A DNA stretch of 43,172 nucleotides from the NCBI RefSeq assembly GCF_002483315.1, contig NZ_DLHR01000024.1, forward strand, positions 1 through 43,172, given 5' to 3'. The DNA comes from Flavobacterium sp. UBA7663 (GTDB taxonomy: Bacteria; Bacteroidota; Bacteroidia; Flavobacteriales; Flavobacteriaceae). The position numbers were made by a program, and so were the translations under genes. The first letter of the stretch is position 1, and each line of letters starts with the position of its first letter. Positions 8,367 through 16,492 of the stretch are shown here, piece by piece. The notes below the pieces were generated by a model. That model was not told the DNA's origin and searched no databases. It saw only the letters and a list, made by a program, of their open reading frames with translations.

Positions 8367-8396
8367 TTGTAATACTTAATTATTGATATACTTTTG
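8367..8396 (+). promoter_or_regulatory. Promoter of lysA
   Basis: TTG (8367-8369), a 19-base spacer and TACTTTTG (8389-8396) match the Bacteroidetes promoter consensus exactly. The predicted transcript starts close to 8402, only about 12 bases before the ATG at 8414, so the leader is very short. Confidence 0.75.
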
Positions 8397-8413
8397 CACT
8401 AAATAAAATAATA

Positions 8414-9619
8414 ATGAAACCAGAAGTATTACAACAATTAGCAACAGAATTTGGGAGTCCGTTATATGTATATGATGCGGAAAAAATAGCCTTCCAATAC
8501 AATCGATTACAAAATGCATTTAGCAAAGTAGAACGTTTTAAGGTACACTATGCCGTTAAAGCTTTATCGAATGTTTCTGTTTTGAAATACTTAAAAAATT
8601 TAGGTTCTGGATTAGATACAGTTTCTTTACAAGAAGTGCAATTGGGATTACATGCTGGTGTTGACCCAAAAGACATTATTTATACTCCAAATGGCGTTTC
8701 GATGGAAGAAATTGAAGAAGTAGCGCAATTAGGAGTTCAAATCAACATTGATAATTTATCGATTTTGGAGCAATTTGGCACAAAACATCCGAATGTTCCA
8801 GTTTGTATTCGAATAAATCCACATGTGATGGCGGGAGGAAATGCGAATATTTCAGTAGGACATATTGATAGTAAATTTGGGATTTCGATTCATCAATTAC
8901 CTCATATTTTGAGAATTATTGAAAATACAAAAATGCATATCAACGGAATTCACATGCATACGGGTTCTGATATTTTAGATGTAGAAGTATTTTTATATGC
9001 AGCCGAAATCTTATTCGAAACGGCTAAAAATTTTCCAGCATTAGATTTTATCGATTTTGGAAGTGGATTTAAAGTTCCTTACAAAAAAGGTGATATTGAA
9101 ACCAATGTAGAAGAATTTGGAAGAAAATTAACCAAACGCTTTTTAGCTTTTGAAAAAGAATACGGTCGTCCATTAACTTTAGCTTTTGAGCCTGGAAAAT
9201 TCTTGGTAAGCGAAGCTGGTTATTTCTTAGCGAAAGTAAACGTTGTAAAACAAACCACTTCAACCGTTTTTGCAGGAATTGATTCGGGATTCAATCATTT
9301 GATTCGTCCAATGCTATATGGAGCGCAACATCATATTGAAAATATTTCTAATCCTAAAGGAAAAGAACGCTATTACTCGGTAGTAGGTTATATCTGTGAA
9401 ACCGACACTTTTGCGAGCAACCGAAGAATTACAGAAATTCACGAAGGTGATATTTTATGTTTCCGAAATGCGGGTGCTTATTGCTTTTCAATGGCATCTA
9501 ACTACAACTCACGACTAAAACCAGCTGAAGTACTTTGGAAAGACGAAAAAGGTCACTTAATCAGAGAACGCGAAACGTTTGATGATATTTTGAGAAATCA
9601 AGTTATGATTGAGGTTTAA
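8414..9619 (+). CDS. lysA: Diaminopimelate decarboxylase
   Basis: LysA removes CO2 from meso-diaminopimelate to give L-lysine, the last step of that pathway, using pyridoxal phosphate. The 401-residue enzyme is a group IV decarboxylase: an alanine-racemase-like barrel with the cofactor Lys49 in VHYAVKALSN, HMHTGSDI, the phosphate-binding GSGFKVPYK and EPGKFLVSEAGYFLAKV. The C-terminal sheet domain has the active-site Cys in CETDTFASN and the Tyr in NAGAYCFSMASNYNSR. Diaminopimelate is also a peptidoglycan component, so this enzyme sits at a branch point. It is monocistronic, ending at the bidirectional terminator at 9654-9687. Confidence 0.97.
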   Translation: MKPEVLQQLATEFGSPLYVYDAEKIAFQYNRLQNAFSKVERFKVHYAVKALSNVSVLKYLKNLGSGLDTVSLQEVQLGLHAGVDPKDIIYTPNGVSMEEIEEVAQLGVQINIDNLSILEQFGTKHPNVPVCIRINPHVMAGGNANISVGHIDSKFGISIHQLPHILRIIENTKMHINGIHMHTGSDILDVEVFLYAAEILFETAKNFPALDFIDFGSGFKVPYKKGDIETNVEEFGRKLTKRFLAFEKEYGRPLTLAFEPGKFLVSEAGYFLAKVNVVKQTTSTVFAGIDSGFNHLIRPMLYGAQHHIENISNPKGKERYYSVVGYICETDTFASNRRITEIHEGDILCFRNAGAYCFSMASNYNSRLKPAEVLWKDEKGHLIRERETFDDILRNQVMIEV

Positions 9620-9625
9620 TTATTG

Positions 9626-9652
9626 ACACAGATTTCGCAAATTAACACAGAT
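9626..9652. repeat. Short repeat ACACAGAT x2
   Basis: ACACAGAT occurs at 9626-9633 and 9645-9652, a spacing of 19 bases, in the lysA 3' untranslated region. Strings of this type recur between genes in many genomes. Whether this one is dispersed here cannot be seen from a single window. Confidence 0.5.
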
Positions 9653-9653
9653 A

Positions 9654-9687
9654 AAAAAAGCATCAAATTTTAGTTTGATGCTTTTTT
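9654..9687. terminator. Bidirectional terminator between lysA and lipoprotein gene
   Basis: Perfect stem AAAAAAGCATCAAA (9654-9667) and TTTGATGCTTTTTT (9674-9687) with a 6-base loop. It has T-runs in both directions and serves lysA (plus) and the lipoprotein gene (minus). The stop codon of the minus gene (9672-9670) lies in the loop, so its last five codons are part of the hairpin. Confidence 0.9.
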
Positions 9688-10191
9688 ATTATACTGACTT
9701 TCTGTAAATTTCTTTAATCTGTAGATGAACTTTTCTTCTTTTAATAAAATAGCTTTTGAATTGAGTGATTTCACCTTTTTATTATCAAAATAAACATCTG
9801 TTTTTTTCATTTTAGGATAAACAACAAAAATAGAATCATTAAATTTATGATAATCTCCATCTTTAAAACTATCCCAATCAGCTTGTACTTTTCTCAAAAC
9901 TATTTTTTCAATCGAATCAGTCTTTAAATCAAAATAAACTCTTCTTTCTGAAAAACCTGCTTCTGGATTAAATCTAATTTTTAAAAATTTTAGTTTTGAA
10001 TTTATAAAAAAGTTTTCTTGCGGAACTAAGCCATCGTCTAAATATTTAAATTCTTCAGCATTTGTATTAGCAATAGCTGTCCTAAACTCTTTCTCTAAAT
10101 CAGAATCTAAAATGTTATTATTTGAATTTTCACATCCAATAAATAAAAATGACAAAAACGATGAAAATAGAAGTCTAATAAAATTATTCAT
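9670..10191 (-). CDS. Hypothetical lipoprotein
   Basis: The 173-residue product has a lipoprotein signal peptide ending in the lipobox FIGC (Cys20), followed by ENSNNNILDSD. The mature part is charged and beta-rich, with no motif I recognise. It lies 8 bases downstream of pafA on the same strand and so is probably cotranscribed with it. That makes a role near the phosphatase possible but unproven. The C-terminal residues KKASN are encoded inside the terminator hairpin. Function unknown. Confidence 0.8.
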   Translation of the reverse strand: MNNFIRLLFSSFLSFLFIGCENSNNNILDSDLEKEFRTAIANTNAEEFKYLDDGLVPQENFFINSKLKFLKIRFNPEAGFSERRVYFDLKTDSIEKIVLRKVQADWDSFKDGDYHKFNDSIFVVYPKMKKTDVYFDNKKVKSLNSKAILLKEEKFIYRLKKFTESQYNKKASN

Positions 10192-10199
10192 AAATAAAT

Positions 10200-11810
10200 T
10201 TACTTATCTAAAACCTCCGACAATACTTTACCATCTGAACTATTTGGCATAGTTATTTTTAGCATTTGAGTAACTGTTGGTGCAATTTGTGTGATTTCTT
10301 TTCTGTCATGGGTTGCTCCTTTTTTGATTTTCCAACCAAAGAAAATTAACGGAACGTGTGTGTCATAAGAAAAAGGCGAACCATGAGTGGTTCCAGTTGA
10401 AGAATATTCTACATAACCTGGTTTGAAAATCATGATAAGTTCCCCGTTTTGTGTTGGGTCATACCCTTTTGTGATGTAGTCTAAATAGTAATCACTTGGA
10501 TTTCCGTTGGTGATTTCTTCTTCGGTGTAAACACGTTTGATATAATCTTGTTTGTGCAAATAATCTTTAAAGGTTTGTTTTACTTCTTGTAAATTCAAAC
10601 CTTTTGATTTTACTTTTACTTTATCAAAAAACACGTTATAATTCGAATAATCTAACACTAAATTTTCTCCAAAAGTAGTTTCTGAAAATTCCTTCAACTC
10701 TTTTTGAATGTTTTTATAATTGATGTTATCTACTTTGTACTTGTTGTCTTTTAAATACGTTACGTTTTCCGCTCCAGCGTGATCTGCTGTTAAGAAAACT
10801 AAGTAATTCCCTTTTCCAACGGTTTTATCTAAGTAAGCTAAGAAATCAGCAATAGTTTCGTCCAAACGCAAATAAGTGTCTTGTAATTCAATAGAACGAG
10901 GACCTAAAACGTGTCCAATATAATCGGTTGAAGAGAAACTTACTGCTAGAAAATCGGTAATATTGTCTTTTCCTAAATTTTCGCTTTCAATTGCTTTTTT
11001 AGCAAAATCGGCTAATAAATTATTTCCATAAGGTGTTGAACGTAGAATTCCAGCATCGTTTGCATCATACATATCTTGCAAGTTGTAAGGCATAAACGGC
11101 GCTTTTTTATACAATTTTCCTTCGTATGGATTGTTATCGGTTAAGCTTTCGTTGTAAGTTTCTTTTGGTTTTAATAAATCCCAACCTTTAGTTACGTATT
11201 TCAAATAATTTTTCTCAGCATTGAATTGCGTTGCCCAATCTGGAAGTTTATCTCCGTAATACGTACTCGAAATAAAAGCTCCGGTTTTGCTGTACCAAAA
11301 AGCCCAATCGGCAAAATGTCCAGCAGGCAAAATTGCTCCTCTATCTTTAATACTCATTCCAATTACTTTTCCTTTGAAATTAGTTGAAAGCTTCAATTCG
11401 TCAGTAATGGTAGAACTTTGCAAGTTTCTTGGCGACATTTTTCCTTCTTTTTTAGAATCATCTCCAATAGTTGAAACCGTTTCGTCATCTGTACAATACA
11501 TTTCTTTTCCAGTAGCTTTATTGAACCATTCGTTGCCTACAATTCCGTGAACCGCTGGTGTTGTTCCAGTATAAACTGAAGCATGACCAGGAGCTGTATA
11601 TGTTGGCATAAAGTTATAGTGCATGTTATGAAACGTATAGCCTTGATTCATTAATCGTTTGAAACCATTTTCGGAAAAATCGCTTGAAAAACGGTATAAG
11701 TATTCCATTTTCATTTGGTCTACTACGATTCCTACTACTAATTTTGGTTTGTCTTGTGCTGAAAGTAGCGAAGAAACAAGTAATGCTGATACGGCTAAGG
11801 CTTTTTTCAT
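10200..11810 (-). CDS. pafA: PafA-type alkaline phosphatase
   Basis: PafA is a secreted, zinc-dependent alkaline phosphatase with a broad monoester range, known from Elizabethkingia and common in Bacteroidetes as a main phosphate-scavenging enzyme. The 536-residue product has a signal peptide (cleavage after LLSA). Its active-site residues match the characterised enzyme with a constant shift of 7: Asp31 (VVDQM), nucleophile Thr72 in TYTAPGHAS, Asn93 in VGNEW, and Lys155/Arg157 in SIKDRGAI. Later zinc ligands lie in SSTDYIGHVLGP, LTADHAGA and DTHVPLIFFG. It starts a two-gene transcript with the lipoprotein gene. No pho-box-like element was recognisable upstream. Confidence 0.95.
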   Translation of the reverse strand: MKKALAVSALLVSSLLSAQDKPKLVVGIVVDQMKMEYLYRFSSDFSENGFKRLMNQGYTFHNMHYNFMPTYTAPGHASVYTGTTPAVHGIVGNEWFNKATGKEMYCTDDETVSTIGDDSKKEGKMSPRNLQSSTITDELKLSTNFKGKVIGMSIKDRGAILPAGHFADWAFWYSKTGAFISSTYYGDKLPDWATQFNAEKNYLKYVTKGWDLLKPKETYNESLTDNNPYEGKLYKKAPFMPYNLQDMYDANDAGILRSTPYGNNLLADFAKKAIESENLGKDNITDFLAVSFSSTDYIGHVLGPRSIELQDTYLRLDETIADFLAYLDKTVGKGNYLVFLTADHAGAENVTYLKDNKYKVDNINYKNIQKELKEFSETTFGENLVLDYSNYNVFFDKVKVKSKGLNLQEVKQTFKDYLHKQDYIKRVYTEEEITNGNPSDYYLDYITKGYDPTQNGELIMIFKPGYVEYSSTGTTHGSPFSYDTHVPLIFFGWKIKKGATHDRKEITQIAPTVTQMLKITMPNSSDGKVLSEVLDK

Positions 11811-11827
11811 TTTAAAACTATTTTATA

Positions 11828-11835
11828 CAAAAGTA
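11828..11835 (-). promoter_or_regulatory. -7 element of pafA
   Basis: The minus strand reads TACTTTTG (TAnnTTTG consensus) 18 bases before the pafA start. No TTG is at the -33 distance, which would fit a promoter needing an activator, though this is only suggestive. Confidence 0.5.
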
Positions 11836-11865
11836 CGTTTTTGATGTAAATGGAATGTTAATAAA

Positions 11866-11907
11866 TAAAAAAATGACTTTCTATTGCATTCAATAAAAAG
11901 TCATTTT
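11866..11907 (-). terminator. Terminator after the secreted protein ending at 11923
   Basis: Two stacked stems, AAAATGACTTT/AAAGTCATTTT and TATTG/CAATA, form a long hairpin (11870-11907) with a T-run on the minus strand. Confidence 0.8.
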
Positions 11908-11922
11908 AATTATGATTATAAT

Positions 11923-12351
11923 TTATTTCTTCTTTGTAGACTTATCTTCAAGTACTGTCATATTATAAGCAATAATCATATCTTCATATGTAATATACAA
12001 TTGGTTTCTGCCTCCCTGTTTCTTTCTGGTGTAAATAGTTAAAACACATTCTAGTCCGTTATTATCCACACAATTAAATTTTACTACATCGTCGTCTCCA
12101 ATAGTTTCTTGGTTTCCATATTTCATGATAGAAAATAACTGAAGTACTTCTGAATAAACTACAATTCGGTGACTTTCCATATCCAAAAGCACCGTCATCT
12201 CTGATTTTTGTAATTTTGACCAATCGCTCCAATTTCCTTTTTTGTCTTTCTGGCTTACCATATATCCAGAAGTTTTGAAATTAAATTTTTGAGCATAAGT
12301 AGTAACCGATGCAAAAAACAAAAACAATAGTATGTATTTTAAACTCTTCAT
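11923..12351 (-). CDS. Hypothetical secreted protein
   Basis: The 142-residue product has a signal peptide (MKSLKYILLFLFFASVTTYA, then QKFNF). The mature protein is about 120 residues and beta-rich, with a basic tail (KSTKKK). I recognise no family. It is 12 bases downstream of the nitronate-monooxygenase-like gene and probably shares its transcript, but the two products would be in different compartments. Function unknown. Confidence 0.75.
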   Translation of the reverse strand: MKSLKYILLFLFFASVTTYAQKFNFKTSGYMVSQKDKKGNWSDWSKLQKSEMTVLLDMESHRIVVYSEVLQLFSIMKYGNQETIGDDDVVKFNCVDNNGLECVLTIYTRKKQGGRNQLYITYEDMIIAYNMTVLEDKSTKKK

Positions 12352-12363
12352 TTCTTTGTTATA

Positions 12364-13308
12364 TTAAAATTCAAAGGTAGTTACCTCTTTTCTAGCAGCG
12401 TTAAATTCCGTTATGATATTATCAACAATAGTTTCAACAGGTAAAATATCGTGAATTAATCCGGCAATTTGACCAATTTCTAATTCGCCTTCAACTAAAT
12501 CGCCTTCAAACATACCTCTTTTTGCTCTTCTTTTTCCTAATAATGCTTCTAAATCTTCTTTTGATGGACATTTAGCATACAATTCCTGAACATCGTTATA
12601 GAATTTATTTTTGATAAGTCGAACTGGAGCCAATTCTTTTAATGTTAATTGTGTATCGCCTTCTCCTGTTTCCACAATTGTTCTTTTGAATTCATCATGT
12701 GCAGAACTTTCAGTTGAAGCAGCAAAACGACTTCCCATTTGAACGCCATCTGCACCTAAAGTCATAGCAGCTAACATTCCTCTTCCTGTTGCGATTCCTC
12801 CAGCAGCAATTAATGGAATTGAAATTTGCTCGCGCACCATTGGAATTAAGGTTAAGGTTGTGGTTTCTTCTCTTCCGTTGTGTCCACCAGCTTCAAAACC
12901 TTCAGCAACTACAGCATCTACACCAGCTTCTTGTGCTTTTAAAGCGAATTTAGAACTACTAACAACATGTACAACAGTTATGCCATTTTCTTTTAAAAAC
13001 GGCGTCCAAGTTTTTGGATTTCCTGCCGAAGTAAAGACGATTTTAACGCCTTCTTCTTTCAAGATTTGCATGATTTCTTCAATGTTTGGATATAACATTG
13101 GAACATTTACTCCAAAAGGTTTATCTGTGGCCTTTTTACATTTTTGAATGTGTTCTCTTAACACTTCTGGATACATAGAACCAGCACCAATTAATCCTAA
13201 TCCACCAGCGTTACTTACGGCACTTGCTAGTTTATAACCACTGTTCCAAATCATTCCACCTTGAATAATTGGGTATTTTATGTTGAAGAGTTGGGTAATT
13301 TTATTCAT
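12364..13308 (-). CDS. Nitronate monooxygenase / FabK-like FMN enzyme
   Basis: This 314-residue flavoprotein belongs to the 2-nitropropane dioxygenase/nitronate monooxygenase superfamily, which also includes the FabK enoyl-ACP reductases. Landmarks are KYPIIQGGMIWNSGYKLASAVSNAGGLGLIGAGS at the N terminus, VVAEGFEAGGHNGREETTTLTLIP, IPLIAAGGIATGRGM and LGADGVQMGSRFAAS, all part of the FMN-binding TIM barrel. The His in AGGHNG is the usual catalytic His of nitronate monooxygenases. Sequence alone does not settle nitronate oxidation versus enoyl reduction. It precedes a small secreted-protein gene by 12 bases and follows mnmA by 55 bases, so a longer transcript is possible. Confidence 0.88.
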   Translation of the reverse strand: MNKITQLFNIKYPIIQGGMIWNSGYKLASAVSNAGGLGLIGAGSMYPEVLREHIQKCKKATDKPFGVNVPMLYPNIEEIMQILKEEGVKIVFTSAGNPKTWTPFLKENGITVVHVVSSSKFALKAQEAGVDAVVAEGFEAGGHNGREETTTLTLIPMVREQISIPLIAAGGIATGRGMLAAMTLGADGVQMGSRFAASTESSAHDEFKRTIVETGEGDTQLTLKELAPVRLIKNKFYNDVQELYAKCPSKEDLEALLGKRRAKRGMFEGDLVEGELEIGQIAGLIHDILPVETIVDNIITEFNAARKEVTTFEF

Positions 13309-13363
13309 TTTAAAAATGCTTTATTTTATTGCAATTTACTTTTTTTGTTCGGATTTCCAATGA

Positions 13364-14551
13364 TTAAGCAATAACACCACTTCCTAAAATTTCATCATTC
13401 AAATGCCAAGCAACAAACTGACCTTCGGTAATTGCAGACTGTGGATTTTCAAAGACCACGTACATTCCGTCTTTAAATTGATGTAAAGTTGCTTTTTGTA
13501 AAGGTTGACGGTAACGAATTCTTGCCATTACTTCCATTTTTTCACCATCTTTCAAAGCTAAATCTTCTCTTATCCAATGTACTTCACCATTTGCAATAAA
13601 CAATGCTTTTTTAAATAATCCGGGATGTTGATTGCCTTGACCCGTGTATACAATATTCTTTTCTACATCGGTTTCAATAATAAAAAGAGGTTCTTTGGTT
13701 CCTCCTACATTTAAACCTTTACGTTGTCCTTTTGTGAAATAATGAGCGCCTTGGTGTTTACCCATTACTTTTCCTGGTACTTTTAGATAATCAATTCGTC
13801 TAGCTTCAAAAGCAAAAGCTTCTTCTTCCGAATTGAATTGTGGTTTTTCTTGATGATATATTTCAGCTTCAACTGGAATTTCAATAATTACACCTTCTTT
13901 TGGTTGCAATTTTTGTTGTAAAAATTCGGGCAAGCGCACTTTTCCGATAAAACAAAGTCCTTGAGAATCTTTCTTTTCGGCAGTAATTAAATCTAATTTT
14001 GAGGCAATTTCACGAACTTCTGGTTTTGTTAATTCGCCAATAGGAAATAACGCTTTCGAAAGTTGCTCTTGTGATAATTGACATAAAAAATACGATTGAT
14101 CTTTATTACCATCTTTACCAGCTAATAATTGGTAAACTTCTTTTCCATCATTTTCAATAGTTCCTTTACGGCAATAATGTCCTGTTGCGACATAATCTGC
14201 ACCTAAAGACATAGCAATTTTCATAAAAACATCGAATTTGATTTCTCTGTTACACAATACGTCAGGATTTGGAGTTCTTCCTTTTTCGTATTCGTTAAAC
14301 ATATAATCAACAATTTTCTCTTTGTATTGTTCAGATAAATCTACCGTTTGAAAAGGAATTCCTAGTTTTTCAGCTACTAGCAAAGCATCATTACTATCTT
14401 CTAACCATGGACATTCATTGGAAATAGTTACAGAATCATCGTGCCAATTCTTCATGAATAACCCGATAACTTCATATCCTTGTTCTTTTAATAAATATGC
14501 GGCAACACTCGAATCTACTCCACCCGAAAGTCCTACTACAACTCTTTTCAT
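13364..14551 (-). CDS. mnmA: tRNA-specific 2-thiouridylase MnmA
   Basis: MnmA transfers sulfur to U34 of Lys, Glu and Gln tRNAs, making 2-thiouridine and improving decoding accuracy. The 395-residue enzyme has the PP-loop GLSGGVDSSVAAYLL (7-21), GRTPNPDVLCNREIKF with catalytic Cys100, GHY, and KDSQGLCFIGK with the second catalytic Cys200. The C-terminal beta-barrel includes HQGAHYFTKGQRKGLNVGG. Length and motifs are standard. Its ATG immediately follows the TAA of the MORN-like gene, so translation is likely coupled. The bases 14562-14569 read AAAGGAGG on the minus strand, a full Shine-Dalgarno 10 bases before the ATG. I found no comparable site before any other gene here. Confidence 0.97.
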   Translation of the reverse strand: MKRVVVGLSGGVDSSVAAYLLKEQGYEVIGLFMKNWHDDSVTISNECPWLEDSNDALLVAEKLGIPFQTVDLSEQYKEKIVDYMFNEYEKGRTPNPDVLCNREIKFDVFMKIAMSLGADYVATGHYCRKGTIENDGKEVYQLLAGKDGNKDQSYFLCQLSQEQLSKALFPIGELTKPEVREIASKLDLITAEKKDSQGLCFIGKVRLPEFLQQKLQPKEGVIIEIPVEAEIYHQEKPQFNSEEEAFAFEARRIDYLKVPGKVMGKHQGAHYFTKGQRKGLNVGGTKEPLFIIETDVEKNIVYTGQGNQHPGLFKKALFIANGEVHWIREDLALKDGEKMEVMARIRYRQPLQKATLHQFKDGMYVVFENPQSAITEGQFVAWHLNDEILGSGVIA

Positions 14552-15316
14552 TTATTCTTGTCCTCCTTTTTCTTGTTTTAATTGTTCTAACGTTTTAGAT
14601 GCTTCTTTGGCATTTCTTTGCTCGTATTTAATTAATTCTTGTCCAAATTTAGGAGCTTTTACTTGCTTTATAACTTTATTTTTTTCAAAAAACTTCCAGG
14701 TTCCTACACGTTTTCCGTTTACATAATTTCCTTCATACATTTTATTACCCATTCCATCATAATAAGAAGCAACACCATCATATTGTCCATTTTTGTATGT
14801 AAGAGACTCTAATAATTGACCTTTTTCAGAATATGTTTTTGAGACTCCTACTTTAATACCTAATTTGTAATTGGTTTCTTCAGCGATAGTTCCGTCTTTG
14901 TAGTATACTTTTCTAACACCATCAAGTTTTCCAGATTTATAATATTCTTGTGACATTAATTGTTTTGATTCGAAATGATAGTATTTCCATTCGCCTTCAG
15001 GAAGTTTATTTACTAATTTTCCTTCACTTACTTTATTCCCTTTTTGATCATAAAAATTAGCATAACAAGAACCATCATCTTTAGAAAAATCTCGAGTTGC
15101 AATTACAGTTCCAGCTTTTGTATCATCAAAATATTTAAAAACACCTGTTTCCTTTCCATGATTAAAAGTTCCTTCATAACGAATACGATTCGACTCTTTA
15201 TGCGTACCTCTCCACAAACCATGTCGATTACCTTTGTCGTCTAATTGATTGATTTTATCTTGACTAAAGCCTAAAATTGAAATAAAAATTAAAAAAAGCA
15301 CAAAAAACTGTTTCAT
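14552..15316 (-). CDS. Secreted MORN/YwqK-like repeat protein
   Basis: The 254-residue product has a signal peptide (MKQFFVLFLIFISILGFS, then QDKIN). It contains a series of about 20-residue repeats of the MORN/YwqK type, for example RYEGTFNHGKETGVFKYF, VSEGKLVNKLPEGEWKYYHF, KSGKLDGVRKVYYKDG, YKNGQYDGVASYYDGMG and YEGNYVNGKRVGTWKFFE. Such repeats form beta-hairpin sheets used for binding. The name antitoxin sometimes attached to YwqK relatives has no support here. Its last codons (Lys-Gly-Gly) form the Shine-Dalgarno for mnmA, and the two genes abut. The partner or ligand is unknown. Confidence 0.85.
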   Translation of the reverse strand: MKQFFVLFLIFISILGFSQDKINQLDDKGNRHGLWRGTHKESNRIRYEGTFNHGKETGVFKYFDDTKAGTVIATRDFSKDDGSCYANFYDQKGNKVSEGKLVNKLPEGEWKYYHFESKQLMSQEYYKSGKLDGVRKVYYKDGTIAEETNYKLGIKVGVSKTYSEKGQLLESLTYKNGQYDGVASYYDGMGNKMYEGNYVNGKRVGTWKFFEKNKVIKQVKAPKFGQELIKYEQRNAKEASKTLEQLKQEKGGQE

Positions 15317-15327
15317 TATATTAAATG

Positions 15328-15487
15328 TTGTTTAATTTATTAATTAGTAATCACACATTAAATATTGAAAAATCAAATATTAGACCAAATACTGATTAAA
15401 CAAAAAATAAATGTGAGTTAAATCTGCTACATAACGCAGTAAAATAGTTTTTTATTTGTTTAATCTTTTTTAATTTTGATTAAACAA
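15328..15487. promoter_or_regulatory. Four copies of TTGTTTAAT / ATTAAACAA (candidate operators)
   Basis: The divergent gap between the MORN-mnmA operon and the fasciclin gene holds TTGTTTAAT at 15328-15336 and 15456-15464, and its reverse complement at 15395-15403 and 15479-15487. The last two copies are part of a perfect 11-base inverted repeat, TTTGTTTAATC (15455-15465) and GATTAAACAAA (15478-15488), with a 12-base gap. In addition, the 18 bases at 15394-15411 recur exactly at 15478-15495. The fasciclin -7-like element TAATTTTG (15471-15478) lies between the arms. Confidence 0.65.
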
Positions 15488-15500
15488 AAAATAAAACACT

Positions 15501-16430
15501 ATGAAAAACTATGCAAAATTAATCAAATTAACATTATTAGTAGTAAGTTCTACGTTAATGTTTTCATGTTCTGATGATGATAGTACACCTCAGAACAATT
15601 CAATTACTGATATCGCATCAGGAAATCCTAACCTTTCAATTCTTGTTGATGCATTAAGTCGTGCAGATTTAGCAGAAACTCTTGACCAAGCAGGTTCGTA
15701 TACCGTTTTTGCCCCAACAAATGATGCATTCTTAGATTTTTTAGATGCCAATGGATTTGAATCTTTAGATGATGTTCCGCTTCCAACATTAACACAAATC
15801 TTATTAAATCATGTGGTAAATGGAACAAATTTATCTACAGGATTAACCACTGGTTATGTTAAAACTTTAGCGACAGGTAGTGCTTCATCATCTAATACTT
15901 TAAGTATGTTTATCAACGTAGAATCAGGAGTCAGATTAAATGGAGTATCTAGTGTAACAACAGCTGATATAATTGCCAACAATGGGGTTATTCATGTTGT
16001 TGATGCTGTTATTGGTTTACCTACAATTGTAACACACGCTACTGCAAATCCAAATTTTAGCACATTGGCTACATTATTAACTGAACAAGGATTAGTTGGG
16101 ACTTTAGATGGAACAGCTAGCTCTCCTTTTACTGTTTTTGCTCCATTAAATAGTGCATTTGATACCGCTACTTTAAATTTATATAGTGGATTAACATCTA
16201 CACAAAAAACAGCTGTATTAACTTACCATGTTGTAACTGGTGCTAATGTTTTATCTAATGCAATTCCATCAGGTCCAATAACTACTTTTGAGACAGGAAC
16301 TTTTACAATTTCTGGAACAGTAATTACTGATGAACAAAGTAGAACTACAGATATTGTTGCAACAGATGTACAAGCTTCAAATGGAGTAATACATGCTGTA
16401 AACAAAGTTTTACTACCAAATCTAAATTAA
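15501..16430 (+). CDS. Fasciclin (FAS1) domain lipoprotein
   Basis: The 309-residue product has a lipoprotein signal peptide ending at Cys23 (LMFSC). The next residues, SDDDS, resemble the acidic export signal that sends Bacteroidetes lipoproteins to the cell surface. Two FAS1 domains follow (about 34-165 and 170-309). Each has the H1 motif (YTVFAPTNDAFLDFL; FTVFAPLNSAFDTAT) and the H2 motif (NGVIHVVDAVIGLP; NGVIHAVNKVLLPN). FAS1 domains act in adhesion and protein binding, so a surface adhesion or matrix role is likely. It is monocistronic, preceded by the repeated 9-base elements and followed by the terminator at 16461-16491. Confidence 0.93.
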   Translation: MKNYAKLIKLTLLVVSSTLMFSCSDDDSTPQNNSITDIASGNPNLSILVDALSRADLAETLDQAGSYTVFAPTNDAFLDFLDANGFESLDDVPLPTLTQILLNHVVNGTNLSTGLTTGYVKTLATGSASSSNTLSMFINVESGVRLNGVSSVTTADIIANNGVIHVVDAVIGLPTIVTHATANPNFSTLATLLTEQGLVGTLDGTASSPFTVFAPLNSAFDTATLNLYSGLTSTQKTAVLTYHVVTGANVLSNAIPSGPITTFETGTFTISGTVITDEQSRTTDIVATDVQASNGVIHAVNKVLLPNLN

Positions 16431-16460
16431 TTCGTTTCTATAAATAAAATTGTTATGAAC

Positions 16461-16492
16461 AAAAAACGCTTTCCAATGGAAAGCGTTTTTTT
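16461..16492. terminator. Bidirectional terminator between fasciclin gene and proC
   Basis: Perfect stem AAAAAACGCTTTCC (16461-16474) and GGAAAGCGTTTTTT (16478-16491) with loop AAT. It serves both converging genes, and the proC stop codon overlaps its edge. Confidence 0.92.

Noticed and set aside
14552..15316. YwqK antitoxin of a toxin-antitoxin pair
   Set aside because: No toxin gene is adjacent; the protein is exported and abuts mnmA, so the antitoxin label has no support.
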